Origin: Macrobrachium rosenbergii
Taxonomy: Eukaryota; Arthropoda; Malacostraca; Decapoda; Palaemonidae
Direction: 5' to 3'
Length of the DNA stretch: 64,000 nucleotides
Assembly (NCBI RefSeq): GCF_040412425.1
Contig: NC_089783.1
Coordinates: forward strand, 43,950,125-44,014,124
The notes below the pieces were generated by a model. The model had not been told where the DNA came from, did no database searches, and saw only the letters and a list, made by a program, of their open reading frames with translations. Position numbers and translations under genes: made by a program. This document shows, one piece after another, positions 62,211 to 64,000 of the stretch (its first letter is position 1; each line of letters starts with the position of its first letter).

Positions 62211-62990
62211 AATCAAAGAGGATAAACAGCCCAGTACCGAAAAAGAAATTAAGTAGTAAATAACATGTTGTAAAAGCGAAATGATAAATAAAAACAACTG
62301 AAGTGAATAACAAAGTAAACCAGATATGATAAATAACAAATAAACTAAGAAGCTAAAATCCGGTCGGTCTGCTCAAAAAAAAAAAGAAAAAAGAAAATAC
62401 TTGCGCGAATTATTCAGGCGTTAATTTTAGATAGATTGGACTTGTTAGACATACGGGATGCCTCATAGTAATCACTGTGTCTCTTTCTGTTCTTCCGTCT
62501 ATTTGTCCATGAGGTTGATATATAACAATTGTGTTTTCCTCCGGGTTTTGACTTGAAGTGACCTCGAAAATTTGGAAATTGGAATTACCAATACAATAGG
62601 ACCTAAGGTGAGGGAACAATTCTGACTCCTTTGGAATGGACCTTGAAGAACTTCAATTTTTTCTAAGTGAACTCTGAAACGAAAGCTCAAAAGCACCAAC
62701 TGTGCCATTGCAATGCACCCCTTTCCCTACCAGCAAACAGTTAAAAGAAAATGTTTCATCCCTGAAGGGAAAAAGAAGCTGTTGATTAATTGCTTTTAAA
62801 TTTTTTGTTCAGTATATCTTTAGCTGAGTGTTGTTCGCATTGGCTCAGGAAATTTCTATTGGTTCAGTAGTTTAGCCGCTGTAACTGCTATCAACAACTA
62901 CTGAAACTTGGGAGGATTTTTTTTCTCTCGTGTAATATTTATGAAAAGTATAAATGGAGTTATCAGGATAGGTTCGGCAGTTTTTAAACA
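62211..62990. other. No gene detected
   Basis: Two overlapping reverse frames at 62410-62708 occupy different phases and lack motifs. It would hold the 3' UTR if the segment at 62991-63190 is a terminal exon. I see no clear AATAAA close to its stop. Confidence 0.45.
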
Positions 62991-63190
62991 TTAACTTCTT
63001 TTAGCAGCTTTTCTCATGATTCCTGGTCGTGCTTCCCACCATTCTAGTATGTCTTTCCACTTTTTCTCTCTTTTTTTTTTCTCTCTGTCTCTCATGTTTA
63101 GGAATGCCCGGGTTGCTCGGATTTCTCGTGCCACGGCGGAAGGGGAATTGGGCGGAGAGGTAAATGTCCCTTTCCTGCAGATCGCCGTGG
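62991..63190 (-). CDS. Candidate C-terminal exon, or fragment of an unidentified protein
   Basis: The reverse frame ends in TAA at 62991-62993 and is open back to 63230. Its last 60 residues have protein-like composition: a Pro/Ser segment SPPNSPSAVAREIRATRAF, a charged helix rich in Arg/Lys/Glu, then DILEWWEARPGIMRKAAKRS. Both hydrophobic and charged positions look patterned. A possible acceptor on this strand is GCGATCTGCAG, ending at about 63174, just before the KGTFTSPP segment. Its pyrimidine tract is poor, and part of the helix is encoded by a GA/A-rich stretch. A perfect 12-bp inverted repeat (63127-63138 and 63183-63194) overlaps the segment. I do not recognise the family. Alternatives are an old retroelement piece or a chance frame. 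Confidence 0.35.
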
Positions 63191-63194
63191 CACG
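63127..63194. other. Perfect 12-bp GC-rich inverted repeat
   Basis: CGTGCCACGGCG (63127-63138) and CGCCGTGGCACG (63183-63194) are exact reverse complements with a 44-base loop, in otherwise AT-rich DNA. Confidence 0.7.
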
Positions 63195-63230
63195 TAAAGA
63201 CCGATTTATTCTTTTATGTCTCATTATCAC

Positions 63231-63410
63231 AATTATTTTGACGTTTCAAGTTCATTTCGTTTATTTGGCCCGTCTCTCTGTTTTTTCTCTACTTTTTTCA
63301 TTATTGTTATGATTATTATTCTTGCAGTAATGATGTGTTCATGCACTTTAGCTTTTAAACTGGTGTGCTCAGTGGTCATAAATATACGTTCGTGTGCGCG
63401 CCGGCGAATG

Positions 63411-63442
<32 letters not shown>

Positions 63443-64000
63443 GGGGTGGGGGGAGTTATGACCGCCTGGTTATCCTTCGAAGTTTTTTGCGCTGGATCTA
63501 TGGTTGAATTATGATTCTGTCACAAACCTGTTTTCTGACAAGAAGTGCTCTTTTTATCCAGCTATTCTTTTCCCCGTTCCTTTTTTGCCCGAATTTTATT
63601 CTGTGTCGAATTACCGCCATGCAGTGGTTGGGGTCTTCCTGTTTTATTATATATTTGTTCAGTGGAGGGTAAACGACAATTACATAACCTTCTATCGTTC
63701 CAATCCATGTTTATCCCATGTATTATTTTGCTTGCATGAGCGTACACGTGTGCTTTCGCAGTCATGTGAAACTGCATGACGACGCTCCGAGTCGAGTGAG
63801 CGGAGAGGAGGGGCGGGGAGCTCGTGTTACGAAAAGGGCAAAGCGAGATTTATTAGGAATCGGCGGGAGGAAGAAAGGGAAGAAGGAAGGTGCCTCTGCT
63901 ATTCTTTGGCAAAGGTCAGATGACCGATGTATGAACGCTCGCTCGGCATGAGATCATTTCGATGTAGAATGTTGCTGTCAAAACGGGGCGTCGTACGGAT
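63231..64000. other. No gene detected; GC content rises toward the window edge
   Basis: Contains (GA)n at 63416-63441 and a GC-rich, CpG-containing stretch from about 63780. Overlapping frames at 63504-63951 have no recognised domain. A promoter or first exon beyond the window edge is possible but not shown. Confidence 0.4.

Overview
The window reads as gene-poor, repeat-dense arthropod nuclear DNA, most likely from a decapod crustacean (shrimp, prawn or crayfish). The evidence is a very high load of long simple repeats ((TA)n, (CT)n/(GA)n, (AAT)n, compound (CA)n(TA)n), several families of short interspersed elements, and decayed non-LTR retrotransposons. Nothing is bacterial or organellar: there are no operons, no ribosome binding sites and no rRNA or free-standing tRNA genes. 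I recall the interspersed family ending near GAATGACCTCATAGGTCCC as common in decapod sequences. I have not searched for it, so the host assignment is an inference.

Layout. 1-500 holds a broken reverse transcriptase (RT). 1-18 kb carries a foldback family (1035-1375 and 17430-17815), a perfect 37-bp inverted repeat between TA tracts (4109-4255), SINE-like copies and many microsatellites. 18-27 kb has a 24-bp array, a decayed RT on the minus strand (21690-22275), a tRNA-derived SINE with a perfect 16-bp target duplication (22332-22618), a CT-punctuated triplication (24597-24990) and a 38-bp minisatellite (25810-26474). 27.0-29.6 kb is a retroelement C-terminal remnant followed by a 25-bp satellite of about 95 units. 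29.6-37.9 kb is mostly unique AT-rich DNA. 37.9-38.8 kb is another decayed RT. 39-47 kb is microsatellites. 47.5-49.0 kb hides a strongly diverged array with a unit of roughly 50 bp. 52-56 kb holds weak retroelement remnants, a G-rich island and a degenerate 100-bp repeat. 57.0-58.3 kb is a 27-bp satellite of about 51 units.

No complete host gene is visible. The best host-gene signal is an 82-nt candidate internal exon on the plus strand (59679-59760). It has a strong branch point, pyrimidine tract, acceptor and GTAAGT donor, and one frame is open throughout. A second candidate is a minus-strand C-terminal coding segment at 62991-63190. The simplest overall picture is intronic or intergenic DNA around sparse exons. 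Nearly all long open frames here are by-products of simple repeats (YIYI, SLSL, RERE) or of satellite periods divisible by three.

I found no clearly new biological system. The items most worth checking are the two exon candidates, the perfect inverted repeat, the two large satellites and the cryptic array at 47.5-49 kb.
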